DNA from: Hyaloscypha bicolor E
Lineage: Eukaryota; Ascomycota; Leotiomycetes; Helotiales; Hyaloscyphaceae
NCBI RefSeq assembly: GCF_002865645.1
Contig: NW_020194558.1
Span: forward strand, 992,001 to 1,056,000
DNA: 64,000 nt
Direction of reading: 5' to 3'
A model generated the notes under the pieces. That model did not search any database. It had not been told where the DNA came from and was given only the letters and a program-made list of their open reading frames with translations. Shown here piece after piece: positions 25,402 to 37,238 of this stretch (positions are counted from its first letter, which is position 1; each line of letters opens with the position of its first letter). A program made the position numbers and the translations under genes.

Positions 25402-25661
25402 TGTTATAAGTATAAAATCTAGGGCCTGGAAAGTATAGTTAGACTATTTCTATTTCGATAATTCAAAGCTAAAGAAAGAAGAAGATCCCGAAAGAGCCTC
25501 GGATCTAAATAATTACAAGCTATATACGGGCCTATATACTAGCTTAAGCTCGGGGTTACATATAATAATCAGGTAACTATAGATGCCTTATTCAGATACC
25601 AGATATCTTTCTAGCTCTAGTCTAACCCCTACTAGTACTATATATTATAATAACCGTAATA
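25402..25661 (-). repeat. Element B, 3' LTR (left)
   Basis: 260 bp, starts TGTTATAAGTATAAAATC and ends CCGTAATA. It is the least altered of the four LTRs of this family in the window. Confidence 0.88.
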
Positions 25662-28600
25662 TTACCCCTCCTCTCGAAATAAGCTTATTCCCGAGCTTCG
25701 AAAGTCCCTATTAAATTTCCAAGTTACAGGTTATATATTAAAGGCCAGGGCCTTTTATATATAACTTTAAAGGATTTCCGTTCGTATTATATAATTCTGG
25801 TAATATATTATTCTTAGTATAGTCCAACTAATAGGAGAGATTCTAGAACGGTTCTGGCTATTCGGGATTCTTATTATAAAAGCTCTAAAGAGCTAGGGTA
25901 CTATTACTTAATAAGGAAACAGGATACTATTCCGGATCTGGATTCTATTCTTTCTACTAGACTCGGTACTTTAGTTTTCTATAAAGTAGTTTTATTACTT
26001 ATATCTCTTGAACTTTATATTCCGTTTCCCTGTCTTATAGTTCTAATAGTAGAGGCTCCGGATTTGCTTATCCGGAAAAGGGGTTACCTAGGTCTTTATA
26101 TAGCTTCTTTATATAGAATACTAGATATATTCTTATTAATTCCGGAAGTTTGAGCCTAAAGAAATATCCTATTTATTCCAAGATTTTATATAGTTCTTTT
26201 ATTTAGTAAGCTAGCTTATGGCTCGGATAATTATTTTTCTAGTACTTGGTAGTAATTCATATCTTATTTCCTATTCCGAAGTCTACTAGTTAGTAATACT
26301 TATTAGCTTAAGTAATATAGTATTCTTATATTTGTATTATATTCTCCTATATCTTTTACTATAATTCGTAAAGCTATATTACTAGGGCCTTTGCCTCCTG
26401 TCTATTTAGCTCTTCCTTTAGAATACCCGATTATATTTAGGTTTCCTAATTAAATAATATTTATAGTTTATAATCCTTTTCTATAAGAAACAGGAATTGG
26501 CCTATAGTCTTATAGACTAGAGCTACCTACTAGTAATTAATTATTATTACCTATTTATTCCAATTATTCTAGTAATAATTTATATAGGGATATAGCTATT
26601 AGTTAAAGTACTAGTTAATAATCTCTATCTAGCTATTAGTTTGGGAATAGTTAGTAATTAATAACTTGAGCTTTATACTAATATATTTATAGAACTTGTT
26701 CTAGAAATCCGATATAAACTAGGGGCCTTAATTAGATATTATAGTCTCTGGAATACTAACTTGGCAAACTATATAGGTAAGAAATAGAAGTACTAACTCT
26801 TTAGCTATTACTATATTTCGGACAGGAATTATAATAGGGCACTTACCCAGGTAGTTAATAAAGATTACTACTATATTATACTTATTCCTACTCTCTAGGC
26901 ACTTCTTGAAATCTACTAATATATACTATTAGGGGCAGTTAGAGACTAGTAATAGATATAAGAACCCTGGCTTCTTATTTCTAGGAATATGGAATTATTA
27001 GTAGGTATAGTAGTTATCCCTATACTAATTAATATCTATATCTTGACCTGGCTAGTAATAGCGGGCCTAAAAAAGCTATTAAAGCTTGGCTTATTCTAGA
27101 TATCCTATTAGGGGCTATATATATGCCTTTTAAATAAGAGTAGTATATAAGAGTATCTTAGGTATTATTATATTATTAGGTATAAATAGTTTACTATATT
27201 ATAAGAATAGGCCGTCTTATAGTATCCAAGTACCTTTCTTCTCGTTTCTTGCCTTATCCTATAGCTTTTCTAGCTCCGATAACTTTCGGTTCTTACTTAA
27301 TAGCTTATCTACTAGCTAGATACTATTATACTAGGTTTCTTTCTAAGCCGGGCTTATAAAGGCCTTAATTAGGGCTAACTAGAGATCCCGTATAATATTA
27401 TTATTAATCTTTTATTATAGGAGGAGAATTTGGATTTAGTAAGCTACTATTACCTTATTCTAGGTAGTTATATCCTTATATTTCCTATTTAGGGTATCTA
27501 TTTATTTATTTGATTTACCTGTCTAATATATAAGCTTAAAATAGTAATAGAAAAGGTACTTTACCTAGTAAACTTGTTTTACTAAGAGCTTCTTTATAGT
27601 TATAAAGTACTCGAGAGCTTAGTAGTCTAAGTAAATTATAAAAGGTGCCTCCTATAGGCCTTCTAGCTCTACTTACTATTTGGTTAAAAAGAGAATAATA
27701 GTAAATATTTCTTTATTATAGATATTATAGTTTAGTTCTACTAATTATATAGTCTTAGAGAAAAATACTACCGGATACCAGAGTCCTATCTAGAAGTCTT
27801 ATTATAAGAGAATACCGGCTATAACTCTATTTAATATATCTATCTTAACTATAATAGGGAAATTCAGATTATAGTAATATATAATTAGTATTAAGAGTAT
27901 AGCTTACTTTAGCTTAGTAAAACCTTTTTAATACTAATTTATCTATTTAAATAGAACTCCCTTATATATTAGAATTATTAGGGGCTTTGCTATATGGCTA
28001 TATTCCGTAATAAAATACTAATAAAAGTTATAAAAACCTAGAAAGCCTTATATTTCTTTAATTATCTTTAGTAATTACTAGTTCTTAATAATTATTATCT
28101 TATCTGGATCTACTTTAATATCTCTAGTAAAGATAATAAAGCCTAGGTACTTTATATAAGTAACCTTAAACTCTAATTTCTTAATATTTGCTTAGAGGCC
28201 GGTATCCTATAATTATTAAAGAACCTTTTATATATAGTCTTTATATTTTAGGGAATTATCTGAATAAATTAGGATATTATTTAAATAAGCTATATAAAAG
28301 ATATTAAGGTAATTAAAGAGAATATTATTTATATATCTCTAATATATAATAGGGCTATTAGTTAGGCCTTCCCAAAGAACCTTATACTTATAGGTCCTAT
28401 ATCTTATATAGAATATTATAAGTTCTTCTAATTCTGGGTCTATTCGGATCTAATAGAATACTTACTAAATATCTAGCTTTATATAGATCTTGGCTTGAGC
28501 TAGCTATATAAGAGTCTTATAAATAAGGGAAAGAAGATAATAGTTCTTCTATATTAAGTTATTTAGCTTATAATAGTTAATATAGAATCGGAGAGCTCTA

Positions 28601-31268
28601 TTAGCCTTTTTTATAAAAAGGATCGGAAATATAAAAAAAGACTAGCTTGGCTTAATAAAGTCCGGTTAGAGATTCTCTTTAAAGAAGTACTTGACCTCCT
28701 ATAGCTTATAGGTTAATTATTAATAGAACAGGAAATACCCTAGGCTTTCTGGGCCTTCGGGATTATTAATCTAAATCTTATAGTTATATAGTTAATATAG
28801 GAATAAGACATTTAATACTTCTTTTAAGAAGATATTTATAAAATCCTTAAATTTCTCTAGTAAAACTTTTACTAGCTACTATAACTCTGTCTCTTCTAGC
28901 TATTACTTGTCCGGAATAAACTTGTTCTCTTACTATAATTCTAGCTCTTTATTAATCTCGAAAAATAATATTATAAAGAAAAGATTCTTCTTCTTTCGTA
29001 AATTTATCTAGAAAGTAGCCGGTAAGATACCTATAATATTAACCGAGGGCCTTAATTAGATCTTATAGCTTTCTTTTAAATAGTATAGTTTTAATATTTC
29101 TATCTCTGGCTTGGGAAAAACTTCTATATTTCCTAAGGCTACTTGTATTTCTCTATAATATTAAGCTTAATCCTTTTATTATATATAGCTTTCTGAATCC
29201 GGGTTAGAAAAAGAATAAAGGAGTTTCCTTTTTATAAGCTAAAATCTCTAGAACTTATCTATAGCTATAGCTTTATTCTTTCTATCTATATTTTCTTAGT
29301 ACTAGTTACTTTTTCCAGGTTTTAAGTTCTTATATATAATAGTTAGAACCTTATCCTAACCCTTTTTTCTAAGCTAATTATCTGGCCAGATTAATCTTCT
29401 ATTCTTATAATTAATTAGAATACTAGTATTTATAAACTACTATTATTCCAAAATTATATTATATTTATCTAGTTCTATAACTAGTATAGATACTAGGACC
29501 TTCTATCTATTAATTAAAAGTATAAGCTTAATATAGTAAGTAATAGGTATAGCTTACTTACTATTAAATCCCCTTATATTATAGGATAATACTAATTAAA
29601 TAGGCTTAATATCTAGAAATCATTTAATTATTCTTATAAATTTGGAATTAATAAAAGTATATCTATTTACTCTAGTATTAATAAGAGAAGAAGTTTTAAT
29701 ATCTAATCTATTATTACTAACTATATAAGAGAGTATAAATGCTTTACCTTCTAGTAACTAGCTTAAATTAACTTCTACTATATCTATATAATATAACCCT
29801 AAAGAGAAAACTTCTTTTAGGAGTTCTCATTTCCCTATTCTATATTCTTAGATAGCTTACTTATAGTAAGTACTACTAGCTTGGTTACCAAAACTTGCTT
29901 TATATATTCTATTTTAGGTTCTGAATAGTTCCTAGATATATAACTAAATCTATTATAGTTATAGTACTTGAGATCTAAGGATCCGGATTTTAGAATAATA
30001 AGCTTATTTATTACTAGAGTCTTGGGAGTAGGCTTTATATAAGAGGCGCCTCCTAGGCTTGGCTTATTTATATCTTTATTAGCTTTCTTAAATACCTATT
30101 CTTTCTTTTTATAATAAGCTCGAATTTACTAGTTATTTATAATATAGTATTATATGAACTTTATAGTATAAATAGCCGGGTTATTATAATATATAGCTAT
30201 AGCCTTTTAGAGCTTCTAGATAAGCTTATTATTCAGGTTATCCTTAAGGTCCTATAAGTTAATATTTCCGTCTGCTATATACCTTAGGAATAGAATATAG
30301 AACTTCTAAAAGATCTGGTTCTTCTTTATAGATAGCTCCTTAAATACTTACCGAGTATTATATTCCTTATTCGGGTTACTATATAGCTTCTCTAGATAGG
30401 TATATAGTTCTCTAATAGTCTTATATATATATTAATTATCCTAGTTTAGATAAGAAGAAATTAGTATAAGAATATAACTACCTATATAGCCGGATATATA
30501 AATAATCTTGAGGTCCTTTATCTAATAGGTATTAGAGTTATTATAGAGCTTATTCTTAATCTAAACTAACTAATTATTAAAGGTAATACTATTTTTGGTT
30601 ATATTTTTGAAAATGAAAGAATTAGGGAGTTTAACTAAGTATTTATCTTCTAAAATAGGGGAACTAGTTATTCTGGCAGGCTATATAATAAGCTTCTTAA
30701 TAATGGCTTTATTTTTTTATAGGACTTATTTGGTTTCTCTTAGCTAATCCCGATAATTCTTATTATAGATAAGAATATTATATATCTTTAGAATTAGTTT
30801 AATAATCTCTTTATATAAAGTCTCTAGATTTCGAAGTAACTCTTGGAACTCTGCCTTTAATAAAACAGGTCCTTTTTCTTTTTCTATTCTCTAGAAGAAA
30901 GTATCTTTTCTACTATAAATATTAACGGGATATTCGGATTTCTTAGAAGACTTAATAAGAGGCTCTAGTTTACCTTCTGGTAATATACTAGTAGTATCTC
31001 GTACTATAGCTTCTTCTAACTTACCTAGTTATTCCAGGACTTGCTTTCTTATAGATCTTTATTTAGTAATAAGGTTACTAGCCTATCCGCTTACCTGGCC
31101 GGTCTAGGGCTTTCTTACCTAGTTATTCTAGGGCTTTCTTTTATTCTAATATTAGTTAACCGGTTCGGGAGTAGTTATAGTATATTATATTTATATTTAT
31201 CGAAAACTAATCGGATAAGTATTATTTAAATTCTCTATAGGATTAAGAAATAGGTAAGCTTTAAATTA
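25662..31268 (-). pseudogene. Element B gag-pol, RIP-destroyed
   Basis: The gag zinc knuckle remnant is near 29945-29990, the RT box near 28255-28295, and integrase/chromodomain-side sequence lies toward 25700. Gln-to-stop changes are frequent. A short open frame at 31041-31229 on the other strand is incidental. Confidence 0.8.
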
Positions 31269-31528
31269 TATTATAAGTATAAGATCTAGGGCCTGGAAGA
31301 TATAGTTAGACTATTTCTATTTCGATAATTTAAAGCTAAAGAGAGAAGAGAATCCCGAAGAAGCCTTGGATCTAAATAATTGCAAGCTATATATAGGCCT
31401 ATATACTAGCTTAAGCTCGGGATTATATATAATAATTAGGTAACTATAGATATCTTACTCAGATATCAGATACTTTTCTAGCTCTAGTCTAATTCTTACT
31501 AGTACCGTATATTATAATAACCATAATA
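31269..31528 (-). repeat. Element B, 5' LTR (right)
   Basis: 260 bp, pairs with 25402-25661, begins TATTATAAG (TG changed to TA) and ends CCATAATA, followed by ATATT. Confidence 0.87.
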
Positions 31529-31533
31529 ATATT

Positions 31534-32664
31534 AGTTTATTTCTTATATTAAATATCTAGTTATTAATCTAGTAATTATTCTTATTTATAAATAAAACGG
31601 AATTCTTAATTCTAATAAGCTATAATTAATTACTATAGACTAAAAGCAGGAAAGAGCCTTAGTATTAGCCCCTAAATAGTTCTCCTAATAGGGATCTATA
31701 GTTTTCCTAAATATTTACTTATTTAGATCTCTATTTTATTACTTTTTCTTATACTAGTTTTTTCCTTATATAAAGTTAACTAGTAATTATCTCTAGCTTA
31801 TTAACTTTCTTAGTAAGTTAGTTAATATATAAATAGAATTTCTAGTAGTATTTCGCTTATTTATTAGCTATAAGGTAATATTCGTTAATAAGGTTATTCT
31901 ATATAAGTAATTTCTACTAGGCCTTATCTATTTTCGGAGTATTTATACTAATTTTGAGTTCCAAGTCAGCTAGCCGCTTCTTAATATTTTCTTCCGGGAT
32001 AGTATTATAATAGCTTTCCCGGTAATATGAGTTTATAATATTAAAGTCCGGCTTTTTCGTTTTATTATACTAGGGCCTCTTATCTAATATACTTATAGTA
32101 GTAGTACTTGGCCCTGGGCCGTCTATAGTAGCTTTAGAAGGGGTATTAGCTATAGAGATAAGTACTAAATAAGTTCTTCTTATTTAATATTAGTAAACTA
32201 TAACCGATTATTATCTTATCTAGTTTTAAGTTAGTAAACTAAAACTAACTATTATCTTTTCTTGTTTTAAATCAGTGAACTACTACTAATTCTTCCTATA
32301 CTAGGGAAGAGGGCTAGTTCTTTTACTCTTATTAGTATCGAGGAAATATTATTTATTCTAGTTAAGGATCAGGTTCCGAGATTAACCGGGTTATAAAAAA
32401 TAATGTCTTTCTTCTTTTATATTAGTAAAGAACTAATTACTAGAAAGAAAATATTATCTGTTCTAGTTAAGAATTAGGCTCCGAGATTAACTAGGTTATA
32501 GAGGATATTATACTTCTAGTTAAGCTTTCTAGTTCTTTATAGTTCGAGGAGGTTATTAAATATTAAAAGCGGTATTCTGTCTTTACTTTCCAAGAATAAA
32601 TACAGGTCCTTTATTAGTAGTATTATATTACCTCTATAGGCCGAGTTAAATAAGCTTAGTATTA
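31534..32664 (-). pseudogene. Outer Ty3 element gag-side region
   Basis: This is the sequence between element B and the outer 5' LTR. By position it is the leader and gag of the minus-strand outer element. It has somewhat more G+C than its surroundings (e.g. 32060-32150). No protein motif survives that I can name. Confidence 0.55.
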
Positions 32665-32869
32665 TATAATAGCAGAATTAATATAATAATTAAAGGCTTA
32701 AAGTTTAAAGAATCTCATATATTAGAAAATACTAAGCTATAAAATAAAGTAGAGAGAATATCTTGATTTTTAGTATTATTTCATCTAAGTAATTCTGGCT
32801 TAGCTTTATTTTATACCTGTTTCTAATATCCTATTCTTAGTAAATTATATTCTTATACTAGTTATTATA
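32665..32869 (-). repeat. Outer Ty3 element, 5' LTR (right)
   Basis: 205 bp, same length as the left copy. The right flank is TATAG (32870-32874), identical to the left flank. Confidence 0.88.
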
Positions 32870-32874
32870 TATAG

Positions 32875-35450
32875 CTATAATAATTATTTATAAGAATAAG
32901 TATTTCGAGTACTAGTATTAAAATAATAGTTATATATTTATAATTTATAAACTAGGCTTTCTAGACTAGGAAATTATTTATAATAATTACTAGATTATTT
33001 TATATAATTTATATCTTTTTTAGAAATTTTATTCTTATATTAATATTAAGATTTATATTTCTATATAAGTAATTAAATATATTTATAAATATATTTATAA
33101 AGAAATAAATTATATAATTATTATAGTTTTAGAAATAAATAATAAGATTATCTAATACTTTTAAGCTCGATATATAAGCCTTATAAAGGCTTTCTAGTAT
33201 CTATTTAAATACCTAATATATTAGAAATTCTTTCTAGTCTAGTATTTAGTAATCTATTTTCCTAAATAATATATAATTTATTTTATAAATAATTTCTTAT
33301 TTAAGTAAATTATAAATAGAGTTATAAATATTTATTTAATCTTAATAATCTTTTTTAAGTATAATATAATATATAAGAATAGCTACTAGTATCTATATTA
33401 CGAGTTTCTATAATACTTTATATAAGTTACTAAAACCCGAATATAAAAATACTATAAATAAAAATATAGTATTAGCTATATTTATTATTATAGTCTAGTT
33501 TTAAGTAAATAGTTCTATTTATAGCTTTTACTAATAGTTATATATAGTCTATAATTCTTTAATAAGCTTTATTTAATTAAGGATATTTATTATTTCATAT
33601 ACTATATTATCTATATTACTTATAGCTTAGTAAAAAATAATTAGAAGTAGTTCTAGTATTTTAATAAGATAATTCTATTAATAACTAGCTATAATTTATA
33701 AATATTCTTTTTTATAAGTATTTACTAGTAGCTAATTATAGATATATAAGTAATCTGGAACTAGTATAAGAAGTATTTCTATAATAATTTAGCTCGTAAA
33801 CTTATTTATAACTTATTAATTAATTTCTTATTATTCTTAATTAATTCTTATTATAATTATATCTTCTTTTTACTTGGTTTTAGTTTTATAAATCTCTAAT
33901 AAATACTTATAAATATTACCCTATCTAAAAATATCTTTAACTAAATTATAAACTATTATATAGCTAATTTATAGATTAATTATACTTATAAGATATTACT
34001 AATAATTATAATATAAGCCTAGCTAAATATAAACTAGTACTTTTATTTTCAAATAATTATAATAGTAATTATAAATAATTTATAAACTACTTACTTTTAT
34101 TTATAAGACCCGAATAGAACTAGTAAGATATTTCTTTATAAGATTCTTTATTACTATTATTATAGCCAAGGTAAGGTAGTCTTATATATAGTATTAATAA
34201 ATATTATGGCTTTTCTTTTCTCGAATAAATATATATCTTATTTCTAGTTCCGGATCCTATTTAAGCTTAATAAGTTATTTATAAGTATAATTACTAAAAC
34301 GAGCCGGCTCGGGGCTTTCTTATAATCTATAGACCTAATTATCTGAGATAAGGTACCTATATAATATAAGTATTACTTTAAGGTAATATACTAGCTAATA
34401 ATTAATTTATAATTAGTAGTAAATAATATTCTTTTTAAAAAAATACTTATAATTCTTAGAAAGAACTTTACTTAGATCTTACTAGTAATTTTATATAATT
34501 TACAAGCTAATATAATACGGGCCTATTTATAATAAATATAAATCTGGCTATAGCTCTATTAGTTATTATTATAAATTAATATACGGGTCCGTAATAGCTT
34601 GTCTAAATAGGATTTTATAAACTAGATTAGTAGTTTTTTATATAATTTGTTTTTAAATAGGCAGATTATATTCCTATTTTTTATTCTATATATCTAGTTA
34701 GTTACAGACCTAATTAATTATATCTATTTATAAGAGCGACTTTTATAGGCCCTATATAATTACTAGGCCTTTAGTAAATAAGTAATTTTATTAACTCTAA
34801 ATAATATAGTTTATAAGCTTAACTAAATAATCCTAGATATATTTTCTAGCCAGAAACGAATATATTTTATAATAGATTTAGCTAATATAAATAAAGCAAA
34901 TCCTGAAATTATAGAATTACTTCTAGAGGTCTTATAAAATATTTATTTACCGGATCTATTTCTTTCTAATTTATAACTTAAGATTAATATACCCGTAATA
35001 TTCTTACGGGATCTCTATTTATAAAAAGAGTTTTATAACGAATTACAGATATTAATATATAGCTTTAGGAGATTCTTAATTCGGGTATAGCTACTAAGTA
35101 ATAACTTTAATAGCTAGTTATAAATAATTTCACGAATTAAGCTCTAGTTTATAAATTAGTAATTATCTTTTATACTTTCCTATAAGTAGTTTCTATTTGC
35201 TTTATTCTTTATAATAATTATTAATAAGTTATAAAGCTAGTTATTTGAGATAGTAAAAGTGGATTTATAATTACTAGTCTTTTCTTATAACTAGTTTTAT
35301 ATAGTAGCCTTATAAATAACCTTATAAGTAAGGCTTTATATTCTTTTATTCCCTAATATAAATTATATAAGTAATATAATATATCCAGAAATATTATAAG
35401 GTCTTATTTAGCTTTTAATTTACTTATAACTGACTTTATATACTTACGGG
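32875..35450 (+). pseudogene. Helitron helicase, C-terminal portion
   Basis: From about 34960 the plus strand reads PVIFLRDLYL, then KEFYNELQILIYS, SRIKL, LSFILSYK, IIIINKL, VKVDL and NIIYPEIL. These follow the order of the C-terminal part of fungal Helitron PIF1-type helicases (PVILLRNL, LCNGTRM, TINKSQGQ, VGVDLR, VALSR, NIVYPEIL). Gln and Gly codons have become stops or Arg/Glu/Lys as RIP predicts. 32875-34900 should hold the middle of the helicase, but I could not read it with confidence. Confidence 0.7.
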
Positions 35451-35598
35451 CTATTTTTCTTCTTATACCATCCGTAAAGAGTCCGTAAAGAGTCTGTACC
35501 TGATTTATATACTTAGCTAAAAGCCTTTACCAAGTCACATGACTTCGGCCAGCGCCTTTGTCATGTGACATGCCCCCTTTAATTCCAAACCCACTCGG

Positions 35599-35685
35599 GA
35601 CGAGTTTAGGGCCGCTTTGCTAAAATTATTACTAGCGGCCCTATGCAAGCTTCGGGGCTAGCAATAATTTTGCCCTAAACTCGTC
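35599..35685 (+). repeat. 87 bp hairpin element, copy 1
   Basis: Perfect 14 bp inverted ends GACGAGTTTAGGGC / GCCCTAAACTCGTC surround an imperfect palindrome. It is the reverse complement of 36113-36199 apart from six positions, every one a C/T or G/A difference with this copy the A/T-richer one. It encodes no protein. It looks like a MITE-like or other foldback repeat. Confidence 0.8.
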
Positions 35686-35689
35686 CTCT

Positions 35690-35940
35690 TCTATATTGTC
35701 CTATATTCGGACCACCCTAAGCGGTTGGCTCCCAGTACTCCTGGAAAAAGCGGGTCACGTGAGGAACGCCAGAATCTCTCCCTTCTAGGAAATCGCGCAT
35801 CGGAACGCGATTACGCCCAAATCCTTAGAGCTAAGCTTGGGATAATAGAGAGGATACTCGAGTACCTTTCTCTATATTTTAGTAGTTCTGGGATGCGAGG
35901 GGCTTTTACTACGATTTTTTAAAGCTCGGGAGGGGTGGGG
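35690..35940 (+). repeat. Helitron 5' terminal region, copy 2
   Basis: It begins TCTATATTGTC directly after the hairpin element and aligns with 9300-9545 over its length in the same orientation. It is less RIPped than copy 1, keeping GCGGGTCACGTGAGGAACGCC and TCGGAACGCGATTACGCCC. No Helitron protein follows it, so this is a truncated or non-autonomous end. A partial third echo (GGGGCTCCCTAAAAG, then AAGGAATACTAAAAC) follows at about 35970-36030. Confidence 0.6.
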
Positions 35941-36112
35941 TAAGGGGAATTCTTAAGGCTCTCGCTAGCTCTTGGGGCTCCCTAAAAGAAAAATAAGGTT
36001 ATAGATTATATAAGGAATACTAAAACTTCCAGTACGGTTTGACGCCATAGCAGGCGAGCTTGCGAGCCCGGATGTGGCTATAATGGCCCTTTATAAAACT
36101 TTACCTACTCGG

Positions 36113-36199
36113 GACGAGTTTAGGGCAAAATTATTGCTGGCCCCGGAGCTTGCGTAGGGCCGCCAGTAATAATTTTAGCGGAGCGGCCCTAAACTCGTC
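36113..36199 (-). repeat. 87 bp hairpin element, copy 2 (inverted)
   Basis: Same length and termini as 35599-35685 but in opposite orientation. It keeps CpG-rich bases (e.g. GGCCCCGGAGCTTGCG) that are A/T in copy 1. A partial relative, CCGAAGCTTGCGTAGGGCCG, lies at about 37378-37398. Confidence 0.8.
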
Positions 36200-36337
36200 T
36201 AAATAATACCACGTAATGGCCCGTATAAAACGGACACCGCCACGTGACCCATTTTTTACTAGCAGGTCCGTGCGGGAATACCAAACACACTTTACGTATG
36301 CTATGTACGCTATTATTACTTATGCTTTCTATAGCAT

Positions 36338-37238
36338 ACCAGGAGCAGTTACGGATCCTATGGTCTGAAGAGCAGTAGCAGATCCCACGGTTAGCCCGTA
36401 TGGTAGACCGCTGCTTGATGTATAAGCGTATCCGGCCGATAATCGACTTCCCTCTCGATCGGACGAATCTACGGGCGTATACGTGCTTCGCGTGCCACGA
36501 GCGACGACGCGACTCTTACTGCGAGCAGAGAGGGAAGCCGGTTTCGCAAGACGGGCGGGCACGGAGGCTAATACGGGCCCGACAGGTCGTTGAGAAGGCT
36601 CTCCGGGCACGATTATAACGGGAGAGAGCCCGGGAGCGGTGGTTAGAGAGAAAGAGAGAGTGGGAGGTGGGGCCTTGAACGGGAGGTTTGTATAAGGAGA
36701 GTTAGAGAGCTTTATGCTCCAGGACGAGCATTGGATTGGGCCCTTAAGCGAGGAGGACTTTACGACCTTAGAGGAGAGCTGGAAGGGCGTACCGAGAGCG
36801 GGAGAGGGTCCAACGGGCTTACAAGAGCTCCGTACGGCCTTCTACAAAAAGAAGGAGTACTCTACGGCTGCGAGCTGGCGCTGGAAGAGCCCGTACCGGC
36901 ATTGGGAAGGCTGGGAGGGTCCGCAAGAGGAAGAGGAAGAAGAGGGTACGGAGAGCTGGGAAGGGTCTGCGGGCAGGGGGGAGTATTGGGAAGGCTTGTA
37001 AGGAGAGGAAGAGAGCTGGGAGGGCCAAAGTAGCCTGTAAGAGAGCCGGGAGAGCTCTATAGCCCCTATAAACGGCCCGCAAGACTGCCCGCAAGACTAG
37101 TACTGCTCCTCTTGTAATCAGAAGAGGCCCCTTATAGACTTTGGCCGATTCTCTACTTGTAATGCGTGCCGGCAACGTAATAAGAAGGCAAACCAGGCGC
37201 GGCACGCGAAGCAAAAGGCTCTCTTAAATAAACCCTCT
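36338..37238 (+). pseudogene. Decayed repeat-associated gene with Cys-rich zinc-finger-like ends
   Basis: This plus-strand GC-rich island reads MVDRCLMYKRIRPIIDFPL, then TCFACHERRRDSYCEQRGK and a basic block ending ARQVVEKALRARL before a stop (36618). It continues through a Glu/Gly/Trp-rich low-complexity section (36714-37001) to YCSSCNQKRPLIDFGRFSTC and NACRQRNKKANQARHAK, ending at a stop near 37238. C-x2-C pairs at both ends suggest zinc-binding modules. Several TAG/TAA interrupt it (CAG or TGG origin). Similar Cys-rich proteins accompany mobile elements in ascomycetes, but I cannot identify the family. Open frames on the minus strand here are shadows. Confidence 0.45.

Larger units (their letters stand above)
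25402..31528 (-). mobile_element. Nested Ty3/gypsy-type element, copy B (260 bp LTRs)
   Basis: LTRs at 25402-25661 and 31269-31528 are 260 bp each, with a perfect ATATT duplication. A polypurine tract GAGAGGAGGGG (minus strand) precedes the left LTR. Minus-strand motifs: RT YLNNILIYSDN near 28255-28295, with following KYKDYIKRF; zinc knuckle remnant KYYNYNRFSYISRNY near 29945-29990; and a chromodomain-like tail near 25750-25850. It is collinear with copy A but retains more G+C. Its left LTR keeps the TG terminus that the other three LTR copies have lost, so it appears less mutated or younger. Confidence 0.9.
12603..32869 (-). mobile_element. Ty3/gypsy-type LTR retrotransposon (205 bp LTRs), host to two nested elements
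   Basis: Direct repeats 12603-12807 and 32665-32869 are both 205 bp. They start TATAATAGC and end (G)TTATTATA or GCTATTATA (TG..CA converted to TA..TA). They are flanked by the identical 5-mer TATAG at 12598-12602 and 32870-32874. Inside, on the minus strand, are reverse transcriptase (YINNILIFS near 23010-23045, from YIDDILIFS) and integrase (TIISNRGP near 21510-21535, from TIISDRGP). The polypeptide order RT then IN toward lower coordinates is the Ty3 order. Subtracting the two inner elements leaves about 8 kb, a normal size. It is inserted in the Helitron. Confidence 0.88.
9300..35520 (+). mobile_element. RIP-degraded Helitron, split by nested retrotransposons
   Basis: The plus strand reads the N-terminal Helitron-like domain near 10550-10680 (frame with VLFN, then KVIVLIPDKYINIS) and the C-terminal helicase region near 34950-35400 (PVIFLRDLYL, FYNEL, IINKL, VKVDL, IIYPEIL). 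The latter corresponds in order to PVILLRNL, LCNGT, TINKSQGQ, VGVDL and IVYPE of fungal Helitron helicases. Between them lies the 20.3 kb LTR element at 12603-32869. Without it the Helitron would be about 6 kb, a normal size. The 5' end is set by the repeat shared with 35690. The 3' end (hairpin plus CTRR) could not be fixed, and a CTAA near 35515-35520 is only a candidate. Confidence 0.75.

Noticed and set aside
31041..31229. Plus-strand hydrophobic 62-codon frame inside element B
   Set aside because: It is antisense to the gag side of a minus-strand retroelement in A+T-rich DNA, where Leu/Ile/Ser-rich frames arise by chance.
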